From Toxoplasma gondii ME49 (Eukaryota; Apicomplexa; Conoidasida; Eucoccidiorida; Sarcocystidae): 64,000 nt of DNA. Under the pieces are notes generated by a model. The model was given only the letters and a program-made list of their open reading frames with translations, was not told the DNA's origin and did no database searches. Location: contig NC_031480.1 in assembly GCF_000006565.2 (NCBI RefSeq), positions 6,503,170 to 6,567,169 of the forward strand, given 5' to 3'. Position 1 is the first letter of the stretch; each line of letters begins with the position of its first letter. Positions 33,301-46,200 of the stretch are shown here, in pieces. The translations under genes were made by a program, and so were the position numbers.

Positions 33301-36300
33301 GGGCGTTCTTTCAGACGGTCTTCGAGATCGGGCGTCGCTACAAAATTCTGAATCCGGAGCGAATGCGGAGTGCGTATGGAAAGCTGATTTACCTCCTGAT
33401 GGATGCCAAGAAACCTGAGGTGCTGCAGCTGCTCCAGTTCGACTGCGTCACCCCTGGTGAGAGCCTCGAGAATGTCGCTTCGACCTGAGCAACCTCTCAG
33501 TCTCCGCGGATCTAGCCGTTTTCACTCTCGACAGATTTGTTGTCGTTTTTCCGCGTATGTCAGGGTCTGTGACACGCGATGCTTCAAGCCTTTCTTTTCT
33601 TTGGACTTCCTTCAGCATCTGTTCCTTCGGCTGTTTCGCGCTTCGTCGATTCTCTGTTTCTTCGCAGTTCTTTCTACGAAACGCTGTGGAATGCGTTCGT
33701 CCATTCACCTCAGTCTTTGCGAATTTGTTTCTTCAGTCAACACGGTCTACTCCCTGCTCGCGGGAAAGAAGAACGGCTTGCAGCTTCTCAAGGATCCTCT
33801 CGTTCGCGTCGCCACCATGGGTACCTCTGAAAGGAGTGCCGTGTGTCTCGCTCTTGCTTTCGTCGCTGTCTCTTTGTTTCCTCGACCTCTCGTGTCTCCC
33901 CGCCTTCCTGTCTCCTCTTCTGTCTCTGCTGGGTTTTTTTGTTTGTGTTTTGATGGGGGGGAGCGCCGTTTTGCTTGTGCTGGTCCTCTCTGTTACCTCT
34001 CCCGCGTGTGTCTGGGCAACGCGTTTTCGCTTGGCGATCGTGAGCTGCTTCTGGCGAAGCGGATCCTAAAGACTCTTCAGCTTCTGTCGTTTTCTGTGTC
34101 GTTATGCTTTTGAACGGCGCAGAAATCATGCCGGAGGGAAAGAGTCGCGCCCAGATTCAGAGAGAAATCAAGGAGAAGCAGAACGCAATCAAGACGCTGG
34201 CGAGAAAGTATGCGGGACGAGATGTCCCCAAGCACTCTCCAGGATTCTTTGGACTCCGTGAGTCTTCCAAGATCCCTTTGCGTCCATACGTTTCTTTCTC
34301 TCTCTTTCTCTCCCTCTCTTGCTCTCTCCTCCACCTTTCCTTTCTCTCGCTCTCGCCCGTCGCCTCCTCTTTCTCCCGAGTCAACGCGAGCAGAAGTCTG
34401 CTTGTTGGCTGTCGTCTTTTCAGGCCTTTCTTTCTTTCAGAGATCCGACAGTGGAGGAGACGAGGGGCTTCGCGCAGAGACGGGAGACGAGAGAAGCGAC
34501 CTTCTGACCCCCGACGAAATTGAGCAGTGTCTCTACTCTCTCGGGGACCACAATACGTATCTCCGATTCAACAGGGAACCTTGCGACCGCATGATTGGGT
34601 AGGCGTCTGTTCGGCAAGAGTCTCAGTGGCTTTTGTTTTCTGTCGTCTCCTCTCTCGGCATTCCTTGTGGCGGATGTTGTCAAAGTCGAGAGGCGCACCC
34701 ATGACCCAGCCTCTCTGGAGATCCGCGCGCATCTGCTCGCTGGTACAGTGACGCGCTGCGAACCAGACATGCGAATGTGATACTTTGAAGGAACCGATGC
34801 TCTCGTCTCCTCTCTCGGCGTTCCTTGTGGCGTCTGTTTCTCCTCGATCCACGCGTGCTCTTCCTCGTTCTCTCCCTGCCTCTTCTTCTTTCGACACAGT
34901 CCTCTCCTGACTTGCTTCTCGTTCTCCTTGCGCAGCTTCCTTCGACAATACTTCGACCCCTCGGAGCCTGAGGAAGGTTACTCGCTTGCCATCTCTTCGG
35001 GGACTGGCGGTGCCCGTTTGACGCATTCTCACAGGTCTGGGAGCTTTCGAAACGACACCACACCTGAGAAGCTCGAGTGCTTTCATAACTGTCTTTTCTG
35101 ACGTAGCGCAGTAAATCCTCAAGAAATGGACATCCCCGGTTCTGTGTCTGTCGTATCCCTTGCCCGGCGTCTCGTTTGCGCTTTTTCGGCTCGTTTTTTC
35201 CAGTCTGTCTCACAGCCACACACCTGCTCTTGGGTGAATCTTCGCCTGCGTCTTGCAGATCACGTTTCCAACTTCTGTCTGTCTTTTTGTCTCCTTTTTT
35301 CTTGCCTCCTTGTGACCCGTTCGTTCTCGTTGTCTTCTCCATGAAGCCGTCGAGGGTTCAGTCTCCTCGGCATCTCTCCCTTTCCTCGGGGTCCGTGGTT
35401 CGCCTCTTCTCTCGCTGTCCAGACGCCGTTTTCTCGCCGGTGGGAGAAGTCGTTCTTTCGTGGACACAACGTCCCTCTCGTTGCGTCGCCTCTGTTCTGC
35501 GTTTCCGCCGCAGTCGCCAGTTCGTCTACGTCCTTCAGTCGCTAACTCTGTGGCGCGAGGTCTGCAGCGAAATGTTTGTCCTCTGGCAAATGGCAGAAGC
35601 AGACATGCTCCACAGTGGCAACTGCTATCGCCTCAGAGACACCGGCCAGGGCCTCAACCGGTAAACACAAAAACAAATGCCATTTCGTCTGCAAGAAAAC
35701 AATGTGAACACCCATTCATACATCTATACATCTATATATTTATATATATATATATATGTATATATATGTATGTATATGTATGTATACGTAGTTGTCTATA
35801 TTTTTGTGTGTATGTATGTGGATGTGTATTTTCAGAGTGCAAGATTGCCCGCGCGTGAGCAACGCGATGTACGCCATTTTGGAGCGCGTCCAGCGCCTCA
35901 CCACATCCTGGGTGGGCTCTGCGGTCGTTCATTTGGGAGATCACAATGTCCCGAATGCGCTGATGTTCATCGACAAGTACACTCAGGTAACAGGCTCCGT
36001 TAAAAACAAGCTTCTCTCGGCTGCGCGTCCGTTTTTGCGACGACCATCCTCTCAGTGGGAAGCCGCATCTCTTCAAATGCAGAAGCGTTTCTCCTGAGGG
36101 GTCCCCTGCGCCCGTGTTCAATAGGATGTTCACAGGCGTTGTGGCTTTTTGGTCCACCCGTCGCCAGGCGTCAGCTTTTGTCGCTGCCCTTCCTTCTCGC
36201 TCGCTTCTTCTCTGTTTTCCTCTCTCTTTCTGTCTGTTCCTCGCTCGTCCACGCACCGTGCATGCGCGCCTGTGCTGATGTCCGTGGATCCGTTCGCCGC

Positions 36301-37178
36301 GCTTCGTTTTCGCCTTTCCGAGGGCCGGGTGTCAGTTGGGAAGAGACGCGCGGTGAGATGCGGCATGTGCGTCTCCAGGTTCCTCGGATTCTAGGACCGT
36401 TGGTGCTCTGCCTGGAGAAGTTGCCCGAAGTGTACGAGTCGAAGCAAGCGATGCGGAACTACTTTGACAACCAATTCGGCGGCCTCCACGCCCTGCGGTG
36501 CGCCAGCTTTCCTTGAAGCAGTGAATCGAAGGAAAGGACACTGAGGGAGGGGAGAAACGGAGAGAACAGCGCGAAAACCGAAAACAGGGGCAGACGAGAA
36601 AGAATTAGACGGGAAGAACGACACAGGAAAGGCGAAGCGCAGCGAGGAGAACAGAGGCAGGAGCGAACATGGAAGGCGAAAAAAAAACGCGGGAGAAAGG
36701 AAAACATGGAAGGAGAGAAAAGACGAACAGATCTACGAACGCACGAGAGCAACGTCGAGAGAGCTGTGCAGGGGTACAGTGTGTAGCTGGGCGTTTCTTC
36801 GGCTCTTATGTGTGACTTTCTCTCCTGTCTGTTCGAGAAGCAAAACAACTTGTTCTAACGTCGCCGCTTCGAGCGTCAACGCCATTTCTTTTGCCCGTTG
36901 CCGCCTCGCGTGAAGCGCCGTCTTTTTTAATGTTTTTCACCTCTCGCCTGCTCTCTCTCTCTCTCTGTGCTCTGGGTATGTTCCGCAGGAAGCAGATTCT
37001 GTGCGACTTCTTCAGGCACGCGTTCGACGGAAGTGGAGGAGACAATTTCTTCGATGCAGGCAGCTGTATAGACGGTCGGTTAACGTCGGCCTGGAACTGG
37101 TGCTCGACGATCGAGAAGAAACGTTTCTTTCCTGCTTTCTTGCTCACGGGGTTTCAGGGATTCGATGGAAAATTCTGA
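30380..37178 (+). CDS. DUF2009 (UPF0652) family protein
   Basis: Thirteen exons on the plus strand: 30380-30653, 31341-31426, 31776-31941, 32765-32923, 33256-33456, 33737-33820, 34123-34257, 34424-34598, 34936-35034, 35514-35660, 35836-35986, 36379-36497 and 36989-37178, together 662 codons with the stop. The N-terminal 90 residues are acidic and Ala-rich. After that the protein follows the eukaryotic DUF2009 family almost end to end: [75 protein letters not shown] and [19 protein letters not shown]. The family is widely conserved in plants, protists and animals, but its biochemical role is unknown. The exon 8 acceptor at 34424 was preferred over one at 34441 because only the former keeps the family frame, which adds a short Leu-Ser-Phe-Phe segment. 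Confidence 0.9.
31472..31556. repeat. CA/TA microsatellite in intron 2 of the DUF2009 gene
   Basis: ACACAC passes into TATATA and then TATG units, beginning about 45 bp after the exon 2 donor at 31427. Confidence 0.85.
32215..32764 (+). repeat. 37-bp minisatellite ending at the exon 4 acceptor
   Basis: About 14 tandem copies of a 36-37 bp unit (TTTGCCTGTCTTAAATATAT, then CTCGTTTGTTTTGGTTC) fill the 3' part of intron 3. A truncated last copy, TTTTTTGCCTG, passes directly into CGCCCAG, the splice acceptor of exon 4 at 32765. No AG dinucleotide occurs between 32215 and 32762. Confidence 0.95.
34642..34832 (+). repeat. 31-bp direct duplication in intron 8
   Basis: The stretch GTCTCCTCTCTCGGC(A/G)TTCC with its flanks, about 31 bp, occurs at about 34642-34672 and again at about 34802-34832. 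Both copies are in the intron between exons 8 and 9 of the DUF2009 gene. Confidence 0.8.
35717..35800. repeat. (TA)n/TATG tract in intron 10 of the DUF2009 gene
   Basis: TATA and TATG units end about 35 bp before the exon 11 acceptor at 35836. Confidence 0.85.
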
Positions 37179-38738
37179 TTGTTTTGTCGACAAAAACCTC
37201 AGTTGTCGGCACCGTCCGCAGTGCCTGCAACCTGCGCTTAATGGCTTTTCGAACGACTCGAAACTGTGTGCTTCTTCGATTCAAAGGAACCTTTGGGGGC
37301 TCTCCAGGGTCGCCGCAGAGCTGGAAAGAAATCGCGTGAAGGTCTCGGCTTCCTCAGTCCTGGAAATATTCACCGGAGTACCACACGCGATCTCTCACCC
37401 CTCCTCCCGCGTTTAGGTTCTGCCCTGCTCGTTTCTGTCGAAAGTTTTTCCTTCTCCATTAGTCCTTCCTGACGAGCGTTTTCCTTTCCACTCGTTTATG
37501 TCGATCGTCTTCTTTCTGGCTCCTGTCTGTGCAGATGCTTCTTTGTCTACTCTTGTCTTCATAGATGCGTCTTTGTCTCTTCTTCCCTGTCAAGCTTCTT
37601 CCTTCTCTGTTCATTAATGCCGATACTCTTCTTTCTCGTCCGGTGTCTGTGGAGACGCTTCTCGTTCTCTCTCTAGTCTTTCTGCTGTCGAGGTTCGCAC
37701 CGTCTGTTTCTCTGTGTAGTGTGTTTCCGCTACACATGACGCGCCTTTGTGCCTGGAATCTCCCGTCTTTCTTCACATGTCCTTCGTGCTCTCGACGCCC
37801 GCTTCTTAGGTCTTTTTCTTCTGGCGGTCCGGTTATCTCACCGAAACCCACACAGGTTTGTGTTATGCTCGCTTCTCGTGGACTGCTTCTTTCCGGCTTT
37901 CGTTCTCCTCTTTCTCTCATTTTCGTAGCTTCTTGTGCACGGCTGTCTCTGCTTCTGTCGTGAGTCTCCTCGGGCATGGAAGGTCTTTCCGCCGACCCCC
38001 CAGGAGACAGCAGAGAGGAGAGAGAGCATGGAGGAAGCAGAGAAAAAACGAAGAGCCGAGAGACGCGAAAGGCAACGCGAAGGCACCAGACACAATCGCC
38101 ACACAGAACCGCACAGAGCACACAGCATCTTTGCTCGAGTCTCAAAGAGGAATCGTAGATCAATAAGACATGTCCGATAGAATCGAAGTCCATTGTTTCT
38201 GCCCCCCCCACGGTTCCCGCAGCTCCGCCTGTGGAGTCGCACAGAACCTTCGCTACGTCCTTTCGCTCTCGAGAATAGATTTGAGTCTGCGTTTTAGCTA
38301 CAGGAGAGTCTCTTGAGGAGACGCGAAACCCAAACTCTTTGCGACGTCTGTCTCACATCGGAGAATTCAGCTCTTTTCCTCTCATTTCTCTCTTCAGTGG
38401 GTCGAGACACAAGTGCATGCGCACATTCAAAGATGTCTACAAAGACGCACTGCATGATTCAAACCTTCCCATTGGATTCCCCAATCCTCACCTGAAAGGT
38501 TCACTTCCAACGCGCATGTGCGAGACACAGAGATCTCGTGTTGCATGCGGTGTGTGAGGAACCTCGTCTGAGTTCGTCGAACTCCATTCCATAAAGAAAT
38601 CGCCTGCCGGGACTAGACCGTGAGGATTGTGACGTTTGGTGTCAATTGAAAGTGCTTTGGTCGCTTCCATTGTTTTTTGATTTCTAAGGTTTCTTTATCA
38701 GTGATAGACTCTTTCGTTTACTAGATATTTCCTGAAAC

Positions 38739-39098
38739 ATGAGAAGACAACGTCCGGCTCGTAACAGAATGTCCGACGCAAAAAGCAGAAGAGAACCGAA
38801 CTACAGGAGTAGGAGCTTTGATGTGACAGTTGAAAACTGTGCGAGAAACACAACCGACGTCACATGCCTTGATCTTTGCTACAGCAGTACGCGACGTGGA
38901 GAACAAGCCATGGAAGACAGCATTATAATTTTCGCCTTCAGTTGTACATTCCGAAACACAGAAAAAAAAGCGCGCATCACCGTGCACACCTGGGATCACG
39001 AGCATGTCCAGAGGGAGAAACACACGCCTGAGCGACTAGCCGAGATCTTCGGAAATCAACGAAGCAATAAATTTTCTGCGCTTGTGAACGATATGTGA
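38739..39098 (+). CDS. Hypothetical 119-residue protein (weak)
   Basis: ATG at 38739 to TGA at 39096-39098. The first 30 residues are Arg-rich. The rest has balanced protein-like composition, including EDSIIIFAFSCTFRNTEKKA and a His/Asp stretch. I see no known motif, signal peptide or membrane segment. It sits alone between two convergent genes and could be a lineage-specific gene or noise. Confidence 0.25.
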   Translation: MRRQRPARNRMSDAKSRREPNYRSRSFDVTVENCARNTTDVTCLDLCYSSTRRGEQAMEDSIIIFAFSCTFRNTEKKARITVHTWDHEHVQREKHTPERLAEIFGNQRSNKFSALVNDM

Positions 39099-39333
39099 TC
39101 GCAACCAATGTGGAATACATTTAAAGTCGCAAACATCTGAAGTGCGATAAAGTGCCTGCTTTGCGGTGAACGAGAAACTCAGCGTGCATTTCTTTGATGC
39201 ATGCATGCTCGAAGGGCCGCTAGTTGGTGGACTCCAATCCTTCTCCAAAAACTCCCGCAGCACATGTGCAGCTCTCCGACGGGGTTGTGCTCTCATGGTT
39301 TCGTGACCTCTTATTTGCTGTGGTCCTCTGTAA

Positions 39334-39615
39334 AATATATGTATACATATAAACATATATGCATGCAAAGGAGTACGAATACATATATATATATATATAT
39401 ATACGCATTATTACATATATATATATATATACGTATGTGTGTGCATACGTACCATTGTAGAAGGGAAGATGTGTGGCAGCAGCACGCGTTGATATCGATA
39501 CATACATCTATGTACCGATATAGAAGTATGGAAACATACGTGGTATATACATTTATATATGTATATATATGTATATATATGTATATGAATATATGTATAT
39601 ATATATATAATATAG
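39334..39615. repeat. Cluster of (TA)n/TATG arrays
   Basis: Three TA-rich arrays (about 39334-39362, 39382-39445 and 39541-39615) are separated by short unique sequence in the convergent intergenic region. Confidence 0.85.
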
Positions 39616-40285
39616 CTGTGTTTGTGTATATGTGGACGTGGGAAGATGTGGAGCTTCGGCGCATCTACGCGAGATTGAGAAACAGAGATGGTCTCCCCAT
39701 GTTTCGGAGACATATTTGGAGAGGGCATCGGGGGAGACAAAGGAATCTTGCACTTTTGTTGCATCCCGCTCTCCTGAGTCGTCTGCTTTTTTACGCGTTT
39801 TCGGTTCTGCTTCTTCTCTCTGGCGAGCAGGCTCACGGTCTCTCTCTGGAGTTTACCGTGGGACACGTATCTTTTCAGAACAAGGTGAAGCATGTTTGTG
39901 TCTGCACGAGCACAGACGTTCACCCTTTTCCTTCTTCCCTCTTTTTTTTTCTTTTCACTTGGACACGACGCCCCCCCAAAGACAACATTTTCTCTCTTGG
40001 TCAGCGCGCTCGCTTCGCCTCAGAGGTTTCTTGTTCCGCACAACAGATCTCTCCTCGTCTCGTTCGCAGAAAAGGCGGGGGGTGATACAGTGAACAAAGG
40101 CTTTCTCGAGGTGTCTTGCCTCTTTGCATGCAGGATATCTCACCGATCCGACTGCTTCTTTCTCCCTTTCTGTACTGGTGAACACTACATTTGTTGGCGA
40201 CGAAGACTCCCGTTTCTGCGAGAACAAAAGGCCCTTTACGTTTCAAAAGCGTGCACACAAATCCTCTCTTTCTTGATCGCTTTCC

Positions 40286-43200
40286 TCATCTCTCTTCTCG
40301 TCGATAAGAAGAGACCGCTCTCTGGTGAGAGACTGAGTCTCTCCGGTGGGCCTTCTCCAGAGACAGGTGCGACGGACTGCATGCAAGAGAAAAAATGTTG
40401 CTTTCGCTTTTGATTTTCTCTGAGTCAATTGCCCAACTCACAGGATAACCCACCAGGCGCCCCTTTCCGAACGTCTCTGCTGGCTCTCGTTCGCTCTCCT
40501 CTTCGTCACATTCTTCTTCATCATCTTCGTCGTCCTCTCCATCAGCATCGTCTTCTCTTCCCTGTTCAACATACACTTCTTCGTCTCCGTATTCCTCTTC
40601 ATCAGCCTCGTCTTCTCTTCCCTGTTCATCATACACTTCTTCGTCTCCGTATTCCTCTTCATCAGCCTCGTCTTCTCTTCCCTGTTCATCATACACTTCT
40701 TCGTCTCCGTATTCCTCTTCATCAGCCTCGTCTTCTCTTCCCTGTTCATCATACACTTCTTTTTCATAGTCTCCTCCGTCGACCTCGTCTCCCCTCGCGG
40801 CTTCGTCATCCACTTCTTCACCTTCGTATTCTTCTTCTTCTTCGGTCTCGTCATCCTCTTCAGTTCGTGTGTATTGCATGTTGAGGAACTTGCCAGTCGA
40901 GTCTATCCCAGAGCAGGAGCACTGGAGAGAAGTTGTCTCGTCTTTTCGCGCCTCTGACGGGTCTCCAGCTTGGCTCTGGAAGGCTTTTCGGGCATGCGCT
41001 TCTCTGCGTGTGTCTTCCTCGCCTCTCTGAAACGAGTCTTGCCCGCGACTGTCGTGTGGTTTTTCGATCTTTGCATTCGCTTCGCGCTCCAAACTCTCCT
41101 CTTCGCGAGGAGACAGAAGGACGGCTGCGGGAGGACAGGGGCGAGAACGCATGAACCTTTGAGGCAAGGTTGAAGGTCTCACGTAGCGCTGTACGAGCGA
41201 AGTCCCCCAAGAGGCACTGGAGTCAGAGGAGAGCCTCTGCGTCAGCGTTGAATCTTCCGGTTCTTTTTCCAGGAGTAACACCGACGAAGAGCACTCCACT
41301 GCGTTTCTTGCCGCCACCCTAACTTCCAACAAGGCTTTCTCTTTCCCCCTCTTCTCCACATTCGCCGAGGACTTGCCCTCCGTCGAGCCTCCAGGACTGC
41401 TTCCTAGATGGCGCTCTTCTCTCTCTTTTTCCCCTCGTTCTCCCCTCTCTTCTCCGCGGGTCTGTCGCTTGACCGCGAGGCGAGTTGAGCGCTCCAGAGT
41501 AGAGGTGACTGCATGCGCGGTCGGGTGTCTAGACACCTCACGGGCCTCGAGGGGCGAGTGATCCGCGGAGGAGAGAGAGAGCGACAGATGCTCGGTGGCG
41601 ATCGACGGACAAGAGGAGATTTCTGCAGCTGCATCTTCCACGTGTCTCTGGTCGCCTGGCGGATACAGAGAGAAAGCATCACCATTTGAAGACTGAAACG
41701 CTTGGGGAGGCCCAAGATCCACTGATGCATGCACTGAAAGAGAAGAAGGTTCGCTTCTCCCTCCCTCTTCGGCACTCGCGACCTCTGTCTCTTCCCTCGC
41801 CACTCGACTCTCCTCAGCCTTTTCGCAGACAGGGGAGACAGCTGTCTCTCCCCCTCTCTTGAGGGAAGGCGAGGAGGAAGAGCGAGACTCTGATGAGGAA
41901 GCAAGAGGCTCTGGAGACGCGGGTCTGTCCAGTTCCCAGCTCATCTTCATTTGAGCCCAAGCGACGGACGCTGCAGGCGTCACGGTGCGTGTGTCCAGAA
42001 AAACATTTGAGGCAGAAGAAGATGAAGAAGAAAGCGAAGACGAGGAAGCTGGAGACGCAAGAAGTGAGGACGAAGAATGGGAAGAAGACGTCGAAGAGGA
42101 AAGCGATGAGGATGAAGGGGAAGAAGAAGTAGAAGAGGAAAGAGATGAGGAAAAAGAGACTGAAGTGACAGAGGTAGAAGAGGAAAGAGATGAGGAAGAA
42201 GAGACTGAAGTGACAGAGGTAGAAGAGGAAAGAGATGAGGAAGAAGAGACTGAAGTGACAGAGGTAGAAGCGGAGGAAGGAAGACATGTTGATTCGCCTT
42301 GGTCTTTGATCGACACAGGTGAACGCGGAGACTGCGGAATGTTCATCGAAGCCGGACGCACGAAGTAGAGGAGTGAAGCGGAAGGCGCCGACGGAGAGGA
42401 CGACGAGAAAACAGAGACCGAATCAGTGTCCACGACGCTTGTCTCTCCTCTCTGTCCTCCGGGGACAGTGGAGGCGACCGGCGAGTTGGAGGACGCAGAA
42501 GAGGAAACATACGACGCAGCGCGGGAAGAGGAAGCTGCACAAGACGAAGACAACCCACCCGAGGAAGAGACACCAGAAGAAGAAGCGACAGATGAAGAAG
42601 AAGAGGACGCGACAGATGAAGAAGAAGAGGACGCGACAGATGAAGAAGAAGAAGCGACAGATGAAGAAGAAGAAACGCCAGATGAAGAAGGAGAAGAGGA
42701 AGCGCCAGATGAAGAAGAAGAGGAAGCGCCAGATGAAGAAGAAGAGGAAGCGTCAGGTGAAGAAGAGGACTGAGAGACGGCGCCAGGGGACGGAGAAGGG
42801 GTAGGATTGGAGACAGACGCTCCAGGAGAGCGTCCAGAGGAAGCGAGATTCGCAGGAGTCGATCCGGAGCGCTGGCGAGAAGTCGAGGGCGTCGAGACGA
42901 CGTCCCAACGCAGTCCATTCAGAACCTCGAAGCGGCAAAGCGGACAGCTTGTGTGTTCCTGTGGAAGAGAGAAATCGACTCTCGAAAAAGTTTGAAAGAG
43001 AAAAGTAGAGGACGAACGCGATCCAGGTGACAGCAAAGCAACGAAAGTGACGAACGCGAGCACGGACGAGGAAGCGGTACAGAGGGTACGGAGGTGTCTA
43101 GACAGCCCACAGCCAGCAAAGACAGTAGACGCGGCAGCGGATGAGAGCAGCACAAGAGCAGTGGGCGTTTTTGAAGAAAGCAGCTACTCCTGCACGATTT

Positions 43201-46200
43201 CTTGAGCGCATCAGAAGAGAGAGAAAACGTGGACTTTCTCTAGATCTCGACGTACTCTTAGCCACCGTTCGACGCACTCCGAGTGGAAAGCGTGAAGACA
43301 AGGGAGGCGGCGAAGTCTGAAAAAAACGCACAGCTCTGTCACGACCGAGTTTCAGACCTCGACGATGCCTGCATGTAGGTGAACTGTGATCGTTCAACGC
43401 GCGAGCACGCTCCGAACATGTGAGGATGGCGGGGAGAGAAAAGAGGAAAAGCAACGAGGTGGACAAAAACTCTACTTTTCCAAGGACTGTCACGAAAACG
43501 ACCGAAACAGAAGGCGAGAAAAGCAAGGGGACAGATGGCAAAAAACCTGTGCCTCCAGCCCCAATTCACTCAAGGAGGGAACCGTAAATCTTGGTTTGCG
43601 TGTCTCCGCCGATAAGCAAGTAAATCCGTCGGTATTCTCAACTTTCCCCTTGCCTCTCCTCCCTATATCGCTCGTGAAGCGCGATTTCACCTTCCTTCGC
43701 AACTTCGTTGCTGTCTTTGCTGCTTCTCTGTTTGCTTTTTTTCCTTCTCGGTTGTCTTCCGTCTGTATCTTGCTTTGCTTCTCTCTTGTCTTCTGCGTTC
43801 TTCTTTGCTCTGCTTCCCTCTTTGCGTCTGTTGCTGCGTCTCACCGCTCTGCGTCTTCGTATTCCATTCGGCAGATGGGGCACTCGCGCAGATCTTCGCG
43901 CATGCGGGCTCCGAGTCGTGAATCGAACGCCTCTTCCGGAAGCCACTGCAGAACGAGAGAGAAGACAAGTGACACGAGAGTGAAGTGAGACACGGCAAGA
44001 AGAAGAAGGATCGAGGGCGAGAGACGGGGAAGGACGAGCAGCTGGGAACAGGACCCGCAGAGAGACCAGCAGGGACAACTCCGCGACTGAAAGGTGGAGA
44101 TCTCGAGGGATCCACGAAGCAGAGAGACGAACGCATTCCGGTCACACCCCACATCCCAATGAACGAGACACAGAAGCTCACCTTTCACCCCAAACGCCTG
44201 AGCGTTATTAGCGCTCGAGGCGCGAAAGCCAGGCTAGCAAACTCCACTCACACTCGATCTAAAGACCTGCTGCTCTGTCAAGAACGACGCTTCGAAACGC
44301 TTTGCGTACCTGCAGAATTCTCGGAGAGAGTCCCCGCTGTTGGCTCTCGACGTCTGCATGCGCACCGGGAACCAAGGCATGGCGCACATGCACAAACTGC
44401 TCCGGTGGGTGGCTCTCGACGACGACGGAACCGTCTGATACGACTGTGAAGGCAGGGAGGAAGGCGACTGGGGCGAAGTCGACCCCGGAGCCTTCGCCTG
44501 CGTCCTCGGTCGCCACAACTCCCCTGTCTGTCAAGGCTCCCCGCATGGCACTCCTCTGCGAAGCCACTGGAAGGAGAGAGAAGCCGCCTTCCTGGTTGAC
44601 GAACATGCGCTGGACCTGGCTCAGCGGAGCCTCGCGACTTCGGCGTTCCTCTCCACGACTCGTCGCTGGGTCTCTCGACTCGCGACGTCGAGGCTCCGCA
44701 TGGTCGCTCGCCTCTGCGTGGGCAGCGAGAACTGCATGCATGTGTGTCTCCTGCAGGTGTCTCCAAGGCCCATCTGGAAAACCGAAGAAGGGGTAGAGAA
44801 GCGCGCCGAGGCTTCGAGGCTCCTGCCTGTCGGGGACGCTCGGCGACGCCTCTGAGCTTCTCACGTCCGCCGCGGAGGCCTCTGGAAAGGCCTGGGACGC
44901 GACAGGCGCTGGGCTCCACCCTGCGCCTCCCGCGAGGCGGGAGAGAGTTGAAGCGCCCGAGGCAGACATCACAGAGTGTCTCCGGAATCGCGACGTTCCC
45001 CCTGAGGGCTCGTAGACACGTTGGGCCACCGCACCAGGTCCGCTTGAAAGAGCTACTTGCGTCGGAGCAGGTGGAATCGAGTTCCGCAAAGGCGCCGTAG
45101 GGTGAGGGACATTGTGGAGACTCGTAGTCTCCGCAGGAGGGCGAGGCGAGACAGAAGCCCCCTGGGAATGACCCCCGATGATCCCCAGAGGGCCCCGCGC
45201 CTCGCCACTGCGTCGCCGCGATGCATGCGACCGCTGACGAGAAGACGCCTCCCGCTCGCGACTGTTTCTGCGGCTCTCCCCGCGCCCTCCTGTCTCTCCG
45301 GACTGTCTCCGCGGGTCCTCGCGGCTCGCCTCCGCCGCCGCCAACAAAGCCGCCGCCGGCGTCTGCATCTGGATCCGCCGCCTGAGGATCCGAGCCCCGT
45401 GTGCATCCCCTTCTGTATCTCTGGGCAGGCGTCTCTCTCGACTGTCGCGAGTCTCCGAGGAGACCTCCGCCAATCGAGGAACAGACTCTGCGGGGACGAC
45501 AGATAGGACGCTAGGATCGCGACCGTCCTGTCTCGCGCCCTCCTCTGAAGCCCCACCGCCGTTTGCCCGCGCCTCTGCTGCGCGAGCGCACATCTGGCGC
45601 CTGTCCTCCACGCTCTGGAAGTGCAGAGACGCATGCAGAGGAGCCACAGAAGAGGAGAGAGAAGTGAGAGAAGAGGGGACTGGCCGATGGGAGATGAGAC
45701 AGAAGGCGGGTCCAGAAGGAGAAGCAGAGGCGTGGATGAGGCCGCTGGACATACCTAGGCCGAGAGGCGGCAATGGGGGGAGGGAGGAAGACACATGGTT
45801 TTGCTCGTGGGGAAGTCTGGATCGGGACGGGTTCCTCACCCGACCGCTTGCGTGACTTGCTTGCGCGGAAAGCGCAGAGTCAACAGACACCCGCCGCGAT
45901 CGCAGAGTCCCTGAAATAGAGCTGCCAGGTCCTGCAGACAGACGCCGGTTCCCCTCTCGGTCTTCGCTCGCGAGGCTCCTGTCTCTCACGGAGTCGCGCG
46001 CCGAGGATCGGCGGACGGCGTGGCGAACGAGCTGACCGTCATTGCTGCGGTCTCGGGGGCCTTGTTGGATGACTGGGAAAACCGGAGATGCGACAGCTTG
46101 GAGGGCGACTTCGTGTCGAGTTCGCGAGCAAATCGAGTTGCTGTGCGAGGCGCAAGCCGCCGACCTGCGGCGCCGACCCCGGTTGACTTCAACGAACTCC

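Larger units (their letters stand above)
37179..40285. other. Convergent intergenic region
   Basis: This region holds the 3' UTR of the DUF2009 gene (plus) and that of the RING-H2 gene (minus, stop at 40286). Pyrimidine-rich DNA to about 37970 fits a 3' UTR. A long antisense frame at 37459-38211 looks like a by-product of that skew. One weak ORF (38739-39098) and (TA)n arrays (39334-39615) lie in the middle. Confidence 0.5.

Noticed and set aside
37459..38211. 250-codon minus-strand ORF downstream of the DUF2009 gene
   Set aside because: It lies in the pyrimidine-rich 3' UTR of a plus-strand gene. Its repeated RSICTDRSQ-like segments come from the skew and short repeats.
40561..40740. 60-bp repeats considered as a CRISPR-like or mobile element
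   Set aside because: The units are directly adjacent without spacers and in frame within a long coding exon, so they are an expanded peptide repeat.
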